In this document: positions 29,215 to 41,418 of the stretch, piece by piece
How positions within the stretch are numbered: the first letter of the stretch is position 1
Layout of the letters: the number at the start of each line of letters is the position of its first letter
Origin: Antennarius striatus
Taxonomy: Eukaryota > Chordata > Actinopteri > Lophiiformes > Antennariidae
DNA: 64,000 bases
Direction of reading: 5' to 3'
Assembly (NCBI RefSeq): GCF_040054535.1
Contig: NC_090779.1
Span: 21,255,001-21,319,000 of the forward strand
The notes under the pieces: generated by a model
What the model was told of the DNA's origin: nothing
What the model saw: only the letters and a program-made list of their open reading frames with translations
Databases searched by the model: none
Program-made: the position numbers and the translations under genes

Positions 29215-29387
29215 CTAAGAGGAGATGGAGAGTCGAGGAGCACTGCAGCAAGGACCAGAGGCAGTGGGAAGAAATCATCCCCAGGCTGTATATATATATA
29301 TATGAGGGATCGGATATGGCTATAGAGTTCCTCTTTATGGAATTGTGGGATCTTCAGTCCAATCGGCCGGCAAGCTCCTGAAATATC
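29215..29387 (-). promoter_or_regulatory. tnni2: Promoter and noncoding exon 1 of tnni2 copy D
   Basis: Exon 1 ends at 29215 (CTCTTAG, then GTGAGACC). A long TATATA run at 29288-29303 serves as the TATA box. The shared block at 29331-29387 reads CTCTTTATGG, CAGTCCAATCGGCCGGC and AAGCTCCTGAAATATC on the + strand. Confidence 0.74.
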
Positions 29388-31228
29388 ATCTTCCCCTGCC
29401 AACATCATCCTGTAAAGCAGAGGAGGAGCCTGCTGTCCTTTTAGAATCCCACTCAGTGCCACCAAGATGCTATAAAAGGGAGGAAAAGGACTTTTAAAAC
29501 CACCAGAACCCAAACGTGTGAACAGATGAAGATGGGAGGGTTTGAAGTGGAGGAACAGTAAAGATTTTTTCTGTTTTGGGATGTTGTTCTGGGTGATTCT
29601 TTTCAGAAACACCTGAGGATGCTGACATTTTGTGAGTTTATGAAAGTCGCAAATGTCAAACAAAAATGTCAGACATTAACACCCTTCAAGTTTCTAAAAC
29701 AATATAGGAATTAATGATTCGATTCCTCTCCTCTGCATGAAAAAAAAAAAAATTGATCATATTGGGTCATATTCTGACCCACAAATCTTTTGTTCAAACT
29801 CACATCGGACATTTGCATCAGATTTCACAATCGGAAAACTTTTCATGTTGTTTCTCTCAACAACGTGTGTGAATAAAAGTGAGGGAGGATGAAGAGCCAT
29901 CGTTGGAAATATGAACATCCCATTTCAAATCCCTGGAGTTTCACACTGAGCACTTAAAACAAACTCTTTGCCAGTTTCAGATTTCAGCTGCGGGGTTTTA
30001 AGCTTGGAGGGCTTTCCTGGAGGAAATATCCCGCAGAGCCTCCTTCTCCTCGGGACACATCTGAAGGTTAGTTGTCGAGCTGACACTTAGCCTGTCGATG
30101 AACACCAAGGATATATGATATTAACACCAAAGGGAGGGGAACAAATCCTTTCTTATCGAGAGTTTCATGTGCACGGATTCGGTCGGTGAACCTCCTTCGA
30201 TCCTGAACTCATACGTACTATTTTCAGATAGAGTCTGGGGAGATTAAGAGATTCAAATTAGTTGCTATGGAATATTAAGACCAACAACCAACAACAAAGA
30301 TTCCATGCATGAAAAGTCATTTGAACTACCTGAAACTGGACTATGCTCCACAAGAACGGATATTTTGTAGTTCTCTAAATTAAAAAAAAAACCAAACAAA
30401 AAAAAACAGGAGTAACAACCTTAATCTTAATCTTAATCCCACAACGATCCACTAGACTCCAAGCGAGTTCTGAAACAACTTCAAAACGAGTGAATGTTTC
30501 ATGTCACTTTTAAATATTGCTCAAAATAAAGTGCTTAGCAAGCTCGCATAAGTGTGATCTATAAATATCACCGGCTGGCCTGGTTAGCATTTCATCTTGG
30601 ATTGAAGATTTGACTTGTGGATCTGTCCTCAGAAATCTTTCCAGACCTTTCTCTGGTCCCAGAGGGTCTTCTCATATTAACACTTGTGGTATAAAAATAT
30701 GTGGGATGCTGGCAGGTAGGCAGGAAGGCAGGTTTAATGTGGGTAATGTTACATCGTGACTCAGTTTTCTCAGTTTTTTTGTTGATACGGAAAACAGCAG
30801 TTGGCTTAAAAGGACTTCGAAAAGGTTTGTGACATCTTGTCTTACTTGTTTAAAAGTCAGAAAAACACCCCAATCATTGTTAAACCACCAGAGCTTTTTA
30901 TTATCATTCTTAGCCATGGCAGCGGTGCTGCTGTTCCATTTCAGGAGGTAAATTCGCTTCACTACATTCCTCCAGACTGAAATCGTCACAGGATGGATTA
31001 CCACAAAATCCTGTGGAGACATGTCATATTCCCCAGAGGATGAATCCTAATAAAACACAACTTCATTTCATCACCTAGCATCAACAAACCAAAATGGAAT
31101 TCTTCCAATAATTTTGATTCAAAAACAAATAAATAAAAATAAATGAAAGACTTTATCATTTTTCCTGACTTTATTTTTACCTCTGATAAATTCTGTGCAG
31201 GTTTGCAGTAAAGTTTTAGTGAATAGAC

Positions 31229-31314
<86 letters not shown>

Positions 31315-31316
31315 TA
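31229..31316. repeat. (TTA)n microsatellite
   Basis: About 28 TTA/ATT units with two single-unit interruptions. Confidence 0.95.
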
Positions 31317-31790
31317 AATATAGATCCAACTCCACCAGCTGCAACATTAAAGTGACATTAGTCTACATGAAGGATTGTAATTCAACACTGACATTTTGTA
31401 GCACTTACACTCCCATGTACATGCCATTAGTATGTTTTATATTTGAATATGTATGTTCTGGTTTTTTTTTAATGTACAACAAGTCAAAATTTATTTCTAT
31501 GACACCAAAATGGGCCCGAACTCCCGAAACATGATTTAAAATATATAACAGATGCCAGAAAAACAATAATCATGACACCAAAAATAAAATGAAGTTCAGT
31601 AACTTTAAAATAAAGAAAAAGATGTCAGGAAAAGCCAAAGAGAGGAGACTGTTTTTTTTTCCAGACTTTCATCATTACGTTTTTTCTTTCCAGTTAAAAG
31701 CCAAGCAGCCTGAATCATCTGCAAACGACAAAGAACTGACAGATTGGTGTGCTTCTTATTCAGCTGTTTTCTGACAGTACCTCCATTCCT

Positions 31791-31804
31791 TCACTAGGGG
31801 GCAG
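31791..31804 (+). promoter_or_regulatory. CTCF-like motif between copies D and E
   Basis: TCACTAGGGGGCAG fits 13 of 14 positions of CCASYAGRKGGCRS. Confidence 0.35.
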
Positions 31805-32737
31805 CAATGAGTAACGCCCACAAACCAGGTTTGAAGCTGAATGTTTGCCTGTGATGTTTTACAGGGATGGCTGCTGTGCATTATTCTTTGAGACTAAACA
31901 GGTCTGGAACAGAAAGCAATGGTCCAAACAACCAGTACTTAAACTGGCCCCACACTGTCAGAGGCGCTGGTGTAAACCATCACCTGTTACCTCTTTACCA
32001 GCCATCAGCTCAGACCCACTAACCATCAGAGGTGTCTAAGCTAACAGCATTTAACAGGTCAGAATATAAGAAACGTGGGCCGAGGTTGGAAACGTGGTAG
32101 GAGCCTGTGTGAGGTGCAGACAGCAGAGATTATGTAGGTATGCTGGGAATGTTGTGATGGAGGTTGACGCTCGGGGTCAGGTTCATCCTTCCGATAGGGA
32201 GACTGGCAGGTATTTTAGACCAAGATGTCCGGCCTACAACTTGAGCCTCAGGAATGTTCAGTACGACAGGTTCGGGGTCTGGAAATGTGATTGAAGCGTG
32301 TGGCCTTTCCTCACTATGTGAATGTATTAGCGGCTATATGTATATGTTTACATAGAGTTTGATTCAAACTCCTGATGTTGTAGTAGTAGCACCAGCAGCT
32401 GTAACTGCTTGGATTCATCCACCATCTGGTGGACGTTAGCAGCGTGGAGAACGCGTGCTTGTCGCCACCCCACCGAGAACGTCTGCAAGCGAAGTCAACA
32501 TGTATACAACTACGTGGCAAAAGTTTGACTGACTTCAATCCATACTAACTTATTCTGTTAGCTTTCAATAGAATTATTAGGGAATAGTTCAGGTAATTTC
32601 ACTTAAAAGTTCAAGTAATTTTACTTTGGCACAGGAACAATTCAGGATCTCCAAAGAGCTGCCCGGAAAAGTTGTTGGGGAGAGGACTACCTTGTTTAAC
32701 TTGCTGCCACGACGATCAATGCCAAGTACTCAACGGT

Positions 32738-32777
32738 TGGATGGATGGATGGATGGATGGATGGATGGATGGATGGA
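32738..32777. repeat. (TGGA)n microsatellite
   Basis: Ten TGGA units in a row. Confidence 0.95.
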
Positions 32778-33100
32778 AGGGAAACAGGTCGGGGATTTTG
32801 AAAGGGATGACTTTCACAAAAAGGTGAGGTTCAGGTTGTGAGCAGCACCTAGTGGCCATTTGAAGAACTGCAGCTTTAAACAATGTTTTTTAACCGATTG
32901 GTTAAAACAAGAAGGATGCTAACTGGTTCACACCTAAGCCTTGTTTGAAGATCTATTGGCTTCAAAATGAAGACATAGAGGACTCAAAACCAGGTAAGTG
33001 AGAGAAAATATAACTGATGCCCGGAGGTGTGGGACCAGTAACACTAAATGTGGTCTTCACACTTGATACATGTTCATCAGAAGAAGAACTCACCTCCTGT

Positions 33101-34640
33101 TTAATGCCCTTCTTTTCTCACTGTGGTTGTGATGCAGATCAGTGTTGCCAGTCCTAGAAAAACAGAAAATTATTGTAAGTACAGTTGTAGAGAAGTTAAA
33201 AGGAAGACACACCTCATCCGTGTTGAGTATTCATTTTCTGTATCTGTCAAAATGTTAGAGGTAATATTAATCCCACAACACAATGACACATCTCCAATCT
33301 CATTCTTACTACTGTTGTTTGCACCTTCCACTTCTCTATCAACACCCTCTTGGCAGATTCACAAACTTTATAAATTTATAAGCAGTATCATCAGCCACCA
33401 CCACCAGCATCTGGACTCCACATGCTGCTCAGAGAAGAAATCCCTAAGTCCCTAAGACTCTCTGATTGACTTAACAATCACATATGGACTGCTCTAAAAC
33501 GTATTTAACTTAATAGTGTCTGTTCTGATCAACTTCATCAATATTCATCAATGTATATGCATCAGTTTCAGTTTTAAACATTAGAATGTATTAGTTGGAT
33601 GTCAGGAGGTCTTGGCACCTCAAACGTTCGGTTGTTTCTCACCTGAAGGAACTTTTCCTTCATGTTCAGCAGGATAGCGATCACATGTCTTCCATAAAAG
33701 GAGAACATTGTTGGATGCATTATATAGTGTGTCAGCGTCATCACTGTGTAGCTCAGTGTGGATGATGCAAAATGCAAACTGTTGTAAGACCTCTGTAGAG
33801 CTCTGTTTGCTCATTTCTAATTCTGGTCAGTGTCTAAGTCTAAGTGAAGGGGCAGCTGTTATTTGATGATATGATACCACCAGCAGCGGCGGTCAAATAT
33901 AACCTGCAGAAAGGGTTGAAATGCCAAACACAAAACATTGTTGAGGCTCTAAGTGTCTGTAAGGTTTAGAGAGAAGCAGAGAATGAAAGCGGTAAAGTAA
34001 ATCATCAGTCGTCTGCCCATAACAGAATCTCTCTCTGGTTTGAGAAGCCTGTTATTTTTAGCTAACTGCAGGTCAGACCGCAGATCAGAGGTCGACATTG
34101 TCGGGATTATTACGGGATTTTAGCACCGCAACATTGTTTGGTGGAGATCAGGAGTCAGCAAGAAACACAAGCCTTGAAACCGACTGTCTGGCATCACCAC
34201 ACATCGTGTTTGACCGTTTGCTCAGCAGAATTCAGGGCAATTTCCTTGTTTTAAGTAGAAAAGTAGAAATGGAGCATACCGATGTTATTTACAAAATATT
34301 TCCATGGAGTTTAATTTTTTTTAATTTCAGCATTGTTGTTGTTTTTGTCGCTTTTTGTTTTACTCAAATCATTAAAAAAAATAATAATAAAAAAAAATAA
34401 GATGGGGCTCATGTTTATAATATAATGAAGCAAAGATAATCTGACAGTAACAACAATCTGAATGAACCTACCTCTGCAGAAAACTCAACATGATCACATT
34501 CAGGCCCATCTGCAAGAGAAAATAAAAGAAACATATCAAGCATTTGTTTTGAATGAAACACAGTTTAAACATGATATCACTTCTTCATAGAACTCACCCA
34601 ATCGGCTCCAGAAAATGCTGGGATTTTTCTTTTTGCACAT
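33101..34640 (-). CDS. Tentative small gene of unknown function, 97 residues
   Basis: Four segments join in phase on the minus strand: 34598-34640, 34472-34509, 33643-33802 and 33101-33153. Borders are strong: GTGAGT, TCTCTTGCAG/GTAGGT, AAACAG/GTGAGA, and GTTTTTCTAG before the last exon. The frame starts MCKKKNPSIFWSRL with an in-frame TAA four codons upstream. It continues DGPECDHVEFSAE, then a 53-residue exon that includes LQQFAFCIIHTELHSDDADT and YNASNNVLLLWKTCDRYP, and ends ATLICITTTVRKEGH. No signal peptide or known domain was recognised. A GTGAGT donor at 33092-33093 lies just after the stop, so the last exon may be spliced again and the true C-terminus may differ. The base before the ATG could also be a splice acceptor (GCTCAG), in which case the gene starts further upstream. 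Confidence 0.3.
34052..34061 (+). promoter_or_regulatory. MEF2-like site between copies D and E
   Basis: TTATTTTTAG matches YTAWWWWTAR, and its 3' flank (GCTA) matches the site in copy C intron 1. It falls in an intron of the tentative small gene. Confidence 0.25.
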
Positions 34641-35969
34641 CTGAGCTTACAACAGAGAGAGTTTTTCACTGACTCAAGGAAGAAATCGATGAATCAGGAG
34701 AAAAATAAGCTCTCAGTGTTAGTGGTGAATAAATCTCAGGACAGTCGGATTTTCAAATGAACGACTAAAGATTCTGAAGGCCTGTGAAATATTAAAGTGG
34801 CTTAAATCTATAAGTATAAAGATGGTCGATGAAGATATATCAACATTTTTTTGCAATTTTTTAAGTCTTCGGAAGTATTTCATGCTAACAGTTTGTGCTA
34901 ATATCAGCTAATGTATAGTTTAATTTAATTTAATTAATTTTCAAAACCTTCAAAAAAAACAAAAACATTGATTTTTATTTCCTGAATATTCTAATATTTT
35001 TAAAACGCTTTCAAATCCTCCTTATAATTATCACTAGCACCTTTATTTATTTATTTTTTACATTTTATGTTGCATTAACTCATGGCATCTTGTAATTGTG
35101 CAGGATGAGAGAAATTTAACACAATTTCTACCTTCAATGAGTCTGGCTAGTGTAAAGAAATGCACTCACGACGATCAAAAGAATTCTTCTGATTGAGCAA
35201 AGACACTTTGGCATAAATCTGAGATCTATATTCACAGGATTTGGCAGAATGAACTTGAACGAACTAAGAATTTACAAATTCAACAAGACTTTGAACAAGA
35301 TGAACATGAAGCTTTCGTATTTAATGTGGCTGCAACCAGATGAGAAAAGTACATTACAATTTCTGAACAGTTCTGAAAGTGCAGCATGATGTTTTTGAAT
35401 ACAGACTGAATTATACTTCTGCAGCAGGGGAGTTGTTTGTTTGACCTTATTTCATCACCAGGCTGACACAAACAGGAAGAAACAAAGTTATGAATAAATT
35501 CCACATTTGAATTAAACAAACTTTGCCCGAGCCCAAAGCATTAATGTTATTCTTATCTTTTAATGCAGAAGAAAAAATATTTTAAGACAATCACTGGTAC
35601 AGGTGTGCATGATGTTTCTTCTACAGTAAACAAATAATAGCAAAACCTATTTTCACCCGAGGTTTTTATATCAATCAATAATCACTTTCTGATGAGGATA
35701 AAGATGGGGCAGTGCGGTACCGGCGTTGGTTTGAGGGAGAAGGTGAAGCATAATTTTAATTTCAGGAGCACAAGTCAGCCACTTAAGAACGAGTTTGCGT
35801 CACCACTGACACCAGTACATACAGTACAAATATCACAGTACAGTGTCAATACAGGCAAAAGCAGAGGGCAGCTTCCATTCAACTGAAGAGTTCTGTTCCA
35901 AAGCAACATGTTCATAACCACCCAAACCAAACCCCATCCCATCAGCCTCAGCTCACATTGCAGATGTCC
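34641..35969. other. Spacer upstream of the tentative small gene
   Basis: A+T-rich. No exon, repeat family or RNA gene was recognised. Confidence 0.55.
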
Positions 35970-35975
35970 TTTATT
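35970..35975 (-). terminator. Probable poly(A) signal of tnni2 copy E
   Basis: AATAAA on the minus strand about 420 bases past the stop codon. It would give copy E the longest 3' UTR of the array. Confidence 0.4.
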
Positions 35976-36109
35976 TTGAAAATCAAAACTGTATCATTAA
36001 CCTAATGGTTGGGAATAAATGCATTCAGTTACTTCTAATATCAAACAGCTGGAACTCATAAATTGCATAGATAACATTCTGGTTTTCATTTAGCATACAA
36101 GAATATTAG

Positions 36110-36142
<33 letters not shown>
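36110..36142. repeat. (AAT)n microsatellite
   Basis: Eleven AAT units in the inferred 3' UTR of tnni2 copy E. Confidence 0.95.
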
Positions 36143-36395
36143 GATGAGCTATCGTCATCATTTTTAACATCATGTGACACCGATGAAAAGGTAGAGGACT
36201 TTCATCACCTACTGAACCATTAGCTTAAAACCCATTCTTTTACAGCGTATAACGTTCTCAACAATCTCATCTGTTTGATAAGGTAAGGGTAGGTTTTATA
36301 GGGGATATGCAACGTTTTGGAATAAAACTCTTCAGTTACAAGACCTGAACCTGAATTCTGTCCTGAAAGGCCCAACAATCAGTGGCAGATCCCGT

Positions 36396-37788
36396 TTAGC
36401 TATCGAACATCTTCTTCCTATCGGATTTGTCCTCAATGTTCTTACGCCAGTCTCCTACGTCACGCAGCTGCTTTTCCTGTGAACACAGACAAGGTTCGAT
36501 TCATTAAAATTAAACCAGTGCTCTAAAAACAAAAAAAAGGAAAGAAGGATAAAAAGCAGTGGAACAGAAAAATGGATGAACTCCTGGACTCCTGATCAAG
36601 CAGGTCTCACCTCCTCCTTCACCTCCTTCTTGACCTGCTTCAGGTTGGCCCTCAGGTCCATGTTGACCGTGTGTTTGGAGCCCAGCAGAGCTTTCAACAT
36701 GGCATCAGCGGACATGCGTACTTTCTTCAGACGGGGTCTCTTGAACTTGCCCCTCAGATCCACGATCTTGATGTTGAGGTCTCTGACCTACAAGAAGAAT
36801 CCGGACAGAGAAAATCATTTTCATTTAAACGCTGCTGTTAAATTAAAGATCATTTCAAGAAAAACGAACTTAAATCAACTTGGAAAAAAAACCTGTAAAA
36901 GTGTCTCACCTCATTCAGAACCATGTTCAGTTTGAACTCTATGCAGTACCGCTCCTCCTCACTGATGTCAATCTGCTCATGGAGTTTCTTGCACAGTTCC
37001 TGCAAATAAAACTCTATGAGATGATTGCAAACTTACAAAATAAAAGTGACATAAACTCGGCTAACATGCAAGTTCATTTGTAAATCTGAGCCACAAATAA
37101 AGCAGAATAAATGAGAGAACAAGGTAGTTTTGTAGGATATTAAAGAACCGAAAGACCCGTCGCCTCACCACAAGCTCATCCTTGGAGTATGGCAGCTCCA
37201 GGGGAGGACATTTGTCCGCCAGGAACTTCTCCCTCTCGTCAACCTTTTTTTCTGCTTCAGCCTCCAGTAAGTTATTGGCCACCACCAGCATACAGCTCTG
37301 TGGATGACATCATCACGCGTGTTTAAATGTGCTCAAGTTAAGCAGCATCATCGCCGATAATAATGTTGTCGCGTCTTACTTTCAGTGTATGCTTACGCCT
37401 CGCAGAAAGTCTCTTCCTTCAGATGAGAAAAGAAAACAGGATTCAAACGAATGAAATAATAATAATTGTCACAAAAAAAATACATTCTTTGAAAGGTTTT
37501 TAATTTTTCCTTCATCATTTTTTAAATTTTGCTACATTCTTTCTCACGAGACTCTTACCCTTAATTTTAGTAATAATGACTCAATAGGGTAAAGTTAGTG
37601 GATATCGTTAGTTTGATGAGAGTATAAAAAATGTAGTTATGGTTAATCAGTAGAAATATTTATAGGAATTGTGATATAAACATTTAAAACATGCATCAAA
37701 GAACACCTTTGATAAATGCTAGATTTCTCTTGTTGAATTAAAGCAGTCAGAAGATTCAAAGTAAAGACATTACTCACTCATCTGCCAT
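36396..37788 (-). CDS. tnni2: Fast skeletal troponin I, copy E (GKFK type)
   Basis: Inhibitory troponin subunit. Coding exons are 37778-37788, 37380-37416, 37169-37297, 36910-36999, 36611-36787 and 36396-36476, giving 174 residues. It opens [16 protein letters not shown], unlike the MS(D/E)..KKMTSSR start of A-D and F. Helix 1 has [20 protein letters not shown], with the CPPL motif of mammalian TNNI2. The penultimate exon is one codon longer than in A-D and encodes the full inhibitory peptide [12 protein letters not shown], then [15 protein letters not shown]. The last exon begins [13 protein letters not shown] as in mammals but has a short tail, ending [11 protein letters not shown]. It represents the ancestral type together with F. 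The 5' UTR of the start exon probably begins near 37813, and intron 1 is about 3.1 kb. Confidence 0.94.
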
Positions 37789-38034
37789 CTTCACTGCAGG
37801 ATCCGGAGATTATCTGGTGAAAAATACATAAAAGAACCCATTAAAACTACATTTTCACCTTTTTATGTGACTGAAACATGGATCCTCCTGCAAGCAGCTT
37901 TATACTCTGCCGCCACCATCAGCAGTTGTGTCCTTTAGTGCACGAAATACTCGATAAAATCTTTATTCATCTTGATTCAAAAGTAAGTTCGTTTAAGTGA
38001 GGAGGCAGAAAAAGACAGGAAAAGCTTATTTTGC

Positions 38035-38195
38035 CTTTAATGATAGGGCAGTTGAGGATATGACAGGAAATGGGGAGAGAGAGAGAGAGAGAGAGAATGA
38101 GGGGATAGACCAGCAGCACGAGGACTGAAGCCTGTGGACACGGGGTCGCGTGCCTGAACCCCTACGCCATCTGTGCCCGTGGCTACTTCATTTGT
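38035..38195 (-). mobile_element. tRNA-derived SINE relic
   Basis: On the minus strand it runs from a decayed head (AGCCACGGGCACAGATGGCG) through CAGGCTTCAGTCCTCGTGC and a (CT)n stretch to TTTCCTGTC and a tail TTAAAGGCAAAA. This order matches, from memory, a SINE common in teleosts with a tRNA-like head (GTGGCTCAGTGGG... GGTTCGATTCC) and a CCCTCTCTCTC...CTTTCCTGTC body. It lies in intron 1 of tnni2 copy E and looks old. Confidence 0.6.
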
Positions 38196-38359
38196 ACCCA
38201 TGTGTCCTCCTTCTAATTCCTTCTGGCTGTAGACACTCACTTGTCTCACATTTCATGTTTGGCTCCTGTTAATTCTATCTTAAGGTATCACGTTAATTCC
38301 AGGAAATTTCATGGAACTGAACTTTGGAACCCAAACCACGTTAATCCCTTTGAGTACCC

Positions 38360-38369
38360 CTATTTTTAG
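38360..38369 (+). promoter_or_regulatory. MEF2-like site in intron 1 of tnni2 copy E
   Basis: CTATTTTTAG, the same perfect match as in intron 1 of copy C. The GC-rich flank GCAGCGTGGCCCCGGGG follows it. Confidence 0.45.
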
Positions 38370-39155
38370 CAGCGTGGCCCCGGGGGAAGTAGTCCAACAC
38401 TGGTACAGTTAAATATTGAAGCAGCTTTTGGAGATTTTGTCATGATGTTTGGTCCAGACATCTGCAGACCTCAGAACATTACCCATAATGCCATCTGTTA
38501 TCTTACAGCGACACCAGGGGGTTAAGATTTGGACCCGACAGAACGCGTGAATTCATGCTGGCTTAATGCACTGAATTTATAGGCTAACATTTTAGAAAGC
38601 TGTTTACTTTATTGCAAGCCAAATGTTGTGTTGCTCACTTGATTCAGCGTTGCATGTTTGCATGTTAACATTACACAAATTCAAATTGTTATTTCTGAAA
38701 CCTCAGCTATGCATTTAGTTTTAACAGATTAGCATGCATTTTTAGCATCTTCCTTATTCCTCTTGTTGGTTCCTGGGAGTAACAATTATCCTCTGTCTGC
38801 ATCACCAATGCATACCCACCAAAAATATTTGCAGCGCAGAAATGAATGAGCTTCACAAGCAGCAGTATGGACACTGCAATACACATACAGTCCTGGAGCC
38901 TCCCAAAACAACTACAATTTAAAATGATTATATTACGGTTTCAGCCACCATCACAAACACAATTTTAAGTGTACATTAGTACTACATTGAACAACGCTAA
39001 AGAAATTCTATTCATCATCAAAACTTCATGCAAGTGACTGTAGATGTATCACGATTGTTCGCTGAAGTCAATGTGCTTATTCAACTATGCAAATAAATAA
39101 CAGTGTATGTATGCATTTGTGTGTATAAATACAAGAAGTCATTTAGTTGTTTTAT

Positions 39156-39157
<2 letters not shown>

Positions 39158-39192
<35 letters not shown>

Positions 39193-39249
39193 TATTATTA
39201 TTAATAATAATATATTATTATTATTAATAATAATAATAATACAAATATA

Positions 39250-39279
<30 letters not shown>
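39158..39279. repeat. (AAT)n/(ATT)n mixed microsatellite
   Basis: Alternating blocks of AAT and ATT units that are partly self-complementary. It lies in intron 1 of tnni2 copy E. Confidence 0.93.
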
Positions 39280-39280
<1 letters not shown>

Positions 39281-40967
39281 ATATATGTTGAGAATATACT
39301 GTATGCTGGATCTGAGAAAGCAACCAGCTACTGAGAGATGAATGTTATTCTGTTGTACATATATTAACATGGAACGCACTGTGGTTGACTAAATGTACTT
39401 AATTACCTTTCCACATTGGCATGAATAGATCAGATTGTTTCTGTACCCGGCTGGGGGGGGGGGCTTTGAGGCCTCTTTCGGAGGTCCGACAGTCTCATCA
39501 AAAGCTGCCTGAGCTGTTTGTTTGGGGGCTGTGACAGAGTAGTGGATTAGGACTCTATTCCTAGACCACAGCTGTTCTGAACATCTTCATTATGGAGAAG
39601 AAAAAAAAGACTGACAGCAGACTTGTCTTGAAAGAAAAGAAGTCTGACAACCACTGCAGGCATCCAAGAACACATAGCTGGCCCAGGAACAAATGGACTT
39701 CAGCTGTAAACCAATAGGACGCAGGAGAGGCATCTCCAGTGCTAACAATGTATTTTAGGACGCCAGAAACTGAGAAGACGTTGAAAAATGTTAATCTGTT
39801 TAATCTGAAGATGGAATGGTATCTGCAGGGTTAAATTAAGGCCCTGAGTTTTGTCTTAAGTAGGATCGTATGTGTGTATGTGTGTGTGTGTGTGTGTTGT
39901 GAGGGAGGGATTGTCTCTGGAGGAAGGGTGGAAGAATTCACGGTAACCCAACACCACAGAACGTCCCTCAGACGAACAAGACGTTAGGACATATTACAAA
40001 AATAACTCGTTGTTGGGTTCCCTGCAGACACAATTCATCTGCTGCACAATGACAAAATACAGACATGAGGATACAGCAGCACGTGAATGTGATGCAAAAA
40101 TATTAATCCATTAATATATATGGATTAATGTTGTATTTGTATGTCTCTAAGGTAAAGAAAGTAAATTAAAAGGTTAAAAAAGGACACAAATAGCTCGTCC
40201 TTTGCTACTGCTTGGTGTTCAAACACTTCTACAAAGGTGAATGAATGAAGAGAAACTCAAAACTGAAGATGGGGGATTAAATGAGGTGTGAAGTGAAGAG
40301 GAGTGAAGAGGAGACTGGCAGCTACAGCAGATTAGACCCAGTTTTCCTCTGAAACCCCGGGGCGCTGACAGGAAGATAAACACTGATGGATCGATTTCCA
40401 AGTTCATGCCTTGTTGTGGTGTTGCCTTTCAGCGTGTCACATCGTCGGATCATACATCACTAGTTTACAACTACAGCAGAACAAGCTTGTGTCCAAATGT
40501 TTTTAAAAAAAGAGACAAAAACTAATACTGGATGCACAATGAGAGTTCTCCTGATGAAATAATCTGTAATGTTGTCTTTAACCTTTCACCAAATGTAAAC
40601 GGTTTATTAAAGCAAAGTAAAATCAATGCTAAAACATTTCAGTCCTGTATCAAAATTCCCAAAATCATCCAATCACTGTGCCTATTAGTTACTTAAACTA
40701 AACCAATGAAGTGACAGCATCCTAAAAAGACCTGGTAGAACGCAGGCGCCAGCCGGGTCACATGCTGCACAACTGCAACCATCAGAATTCACCAGGAGCT
40801 CTAATAAGATTTAAAATAAAACCTTTTTCTATAAACTTTTAATCACAAAAGGCAACATATTCACAAGACAAACTGCTGCCATGCAAAGAACTAACACAAG
40901 CAAACACAATATCCCATGCTTTTATTCTTCATGGACTAAGAAAACGTCAGAATGGAAGAGATCTTAC

Positions 40968-41143
40968 TTTATCGTCGGACCGGACGGCTGGTCGGAGTCA
41001 CACAGACACAGGATGAGTCGCAGGCAGACCAAGTGTTAAGTAGGTATATATTGCAATCACTGATAGCCCTCTAAATCCTCCACTTTCTCTTTATGGTAGT
41101 GGATTACTGGCCACACCAATGAGCTGGCAAGGTCATGAAATAC
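40968..41143 (-). promoter_or_regulatory. tnni2: Promoter and noncoding exon 1 of tnni2 copy E
   Basis: Exon 1 ends at 40968 (GATAAA, then GTAAGA), unlike the TAG ends of A-D. A TATA box lies at 41044-41050 and the start is predicted near 41015. The shared block at 41087-41143 reads TCTCTTTATGG, CACACCAATGAGCTGGC and AGGTCATGAAATAC on the + strand. The last motif differs from the CTCCTGAAATA of the other copies. Confidence 0.7.
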
Positions 41144-41377
41144 AGTACAGTGTCATCTGCCCTCCCCCTTCCACTTCTCCATTATAAATAACCCGCCCTT
41201 TAAGATTGTTATCTGTATTATTCTGTCCCATTGAGCGTCTGATGGACAGAATTCTGGAGAGAGAATCCACCACAGAGGAAATACTCGGAATCATCATCAT
41301 TAAACATTTGATATTTTTACATTGTTAACATTATTATTAGCATTACTATTAGTTGCGGTATTTTATAATACTTTTTC

Positions 41378-41418
41378 ATTTTGCCCCATCACTTAAATTC
41401 AATGTGATGGGGCAAAAT
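41378..41418. repeat. Perfect 15-base inverted repeat
   Basis: ATTTTGCCCCATCAC at 41378-41392 and its exact complement GTGATGGGGCAAAAT at 41404-41418, around an 11-base loop. G+C content in the stem is unusual for this spacer. Confidence 0.9.

Larger units (their letters stand above)
29388..33100. other. Spacer between tnni2 copy D and the tentative 97-residue gene
   Basis: No coding exon was recognised. It holds a (TTA)n microsatellite near 31.2 kb, a CTCF-like motif near 31.8 kb and a (TGGA)n run near 32.7 kb. Confidence 0.55.

Noticed and set aside
29211-29663. 150-codon open frame on the minus strand
   Set aside because: It runs across the copy D promoter block, TATA box and noncoding exon 1. 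The sequence is explained by those features.
32419-32432. CCACCATCTGGTGG as a CTCF or E-box site
   Set aside because: Near-palindromic and a poorer CTCF match than the others. A single motif with no context.
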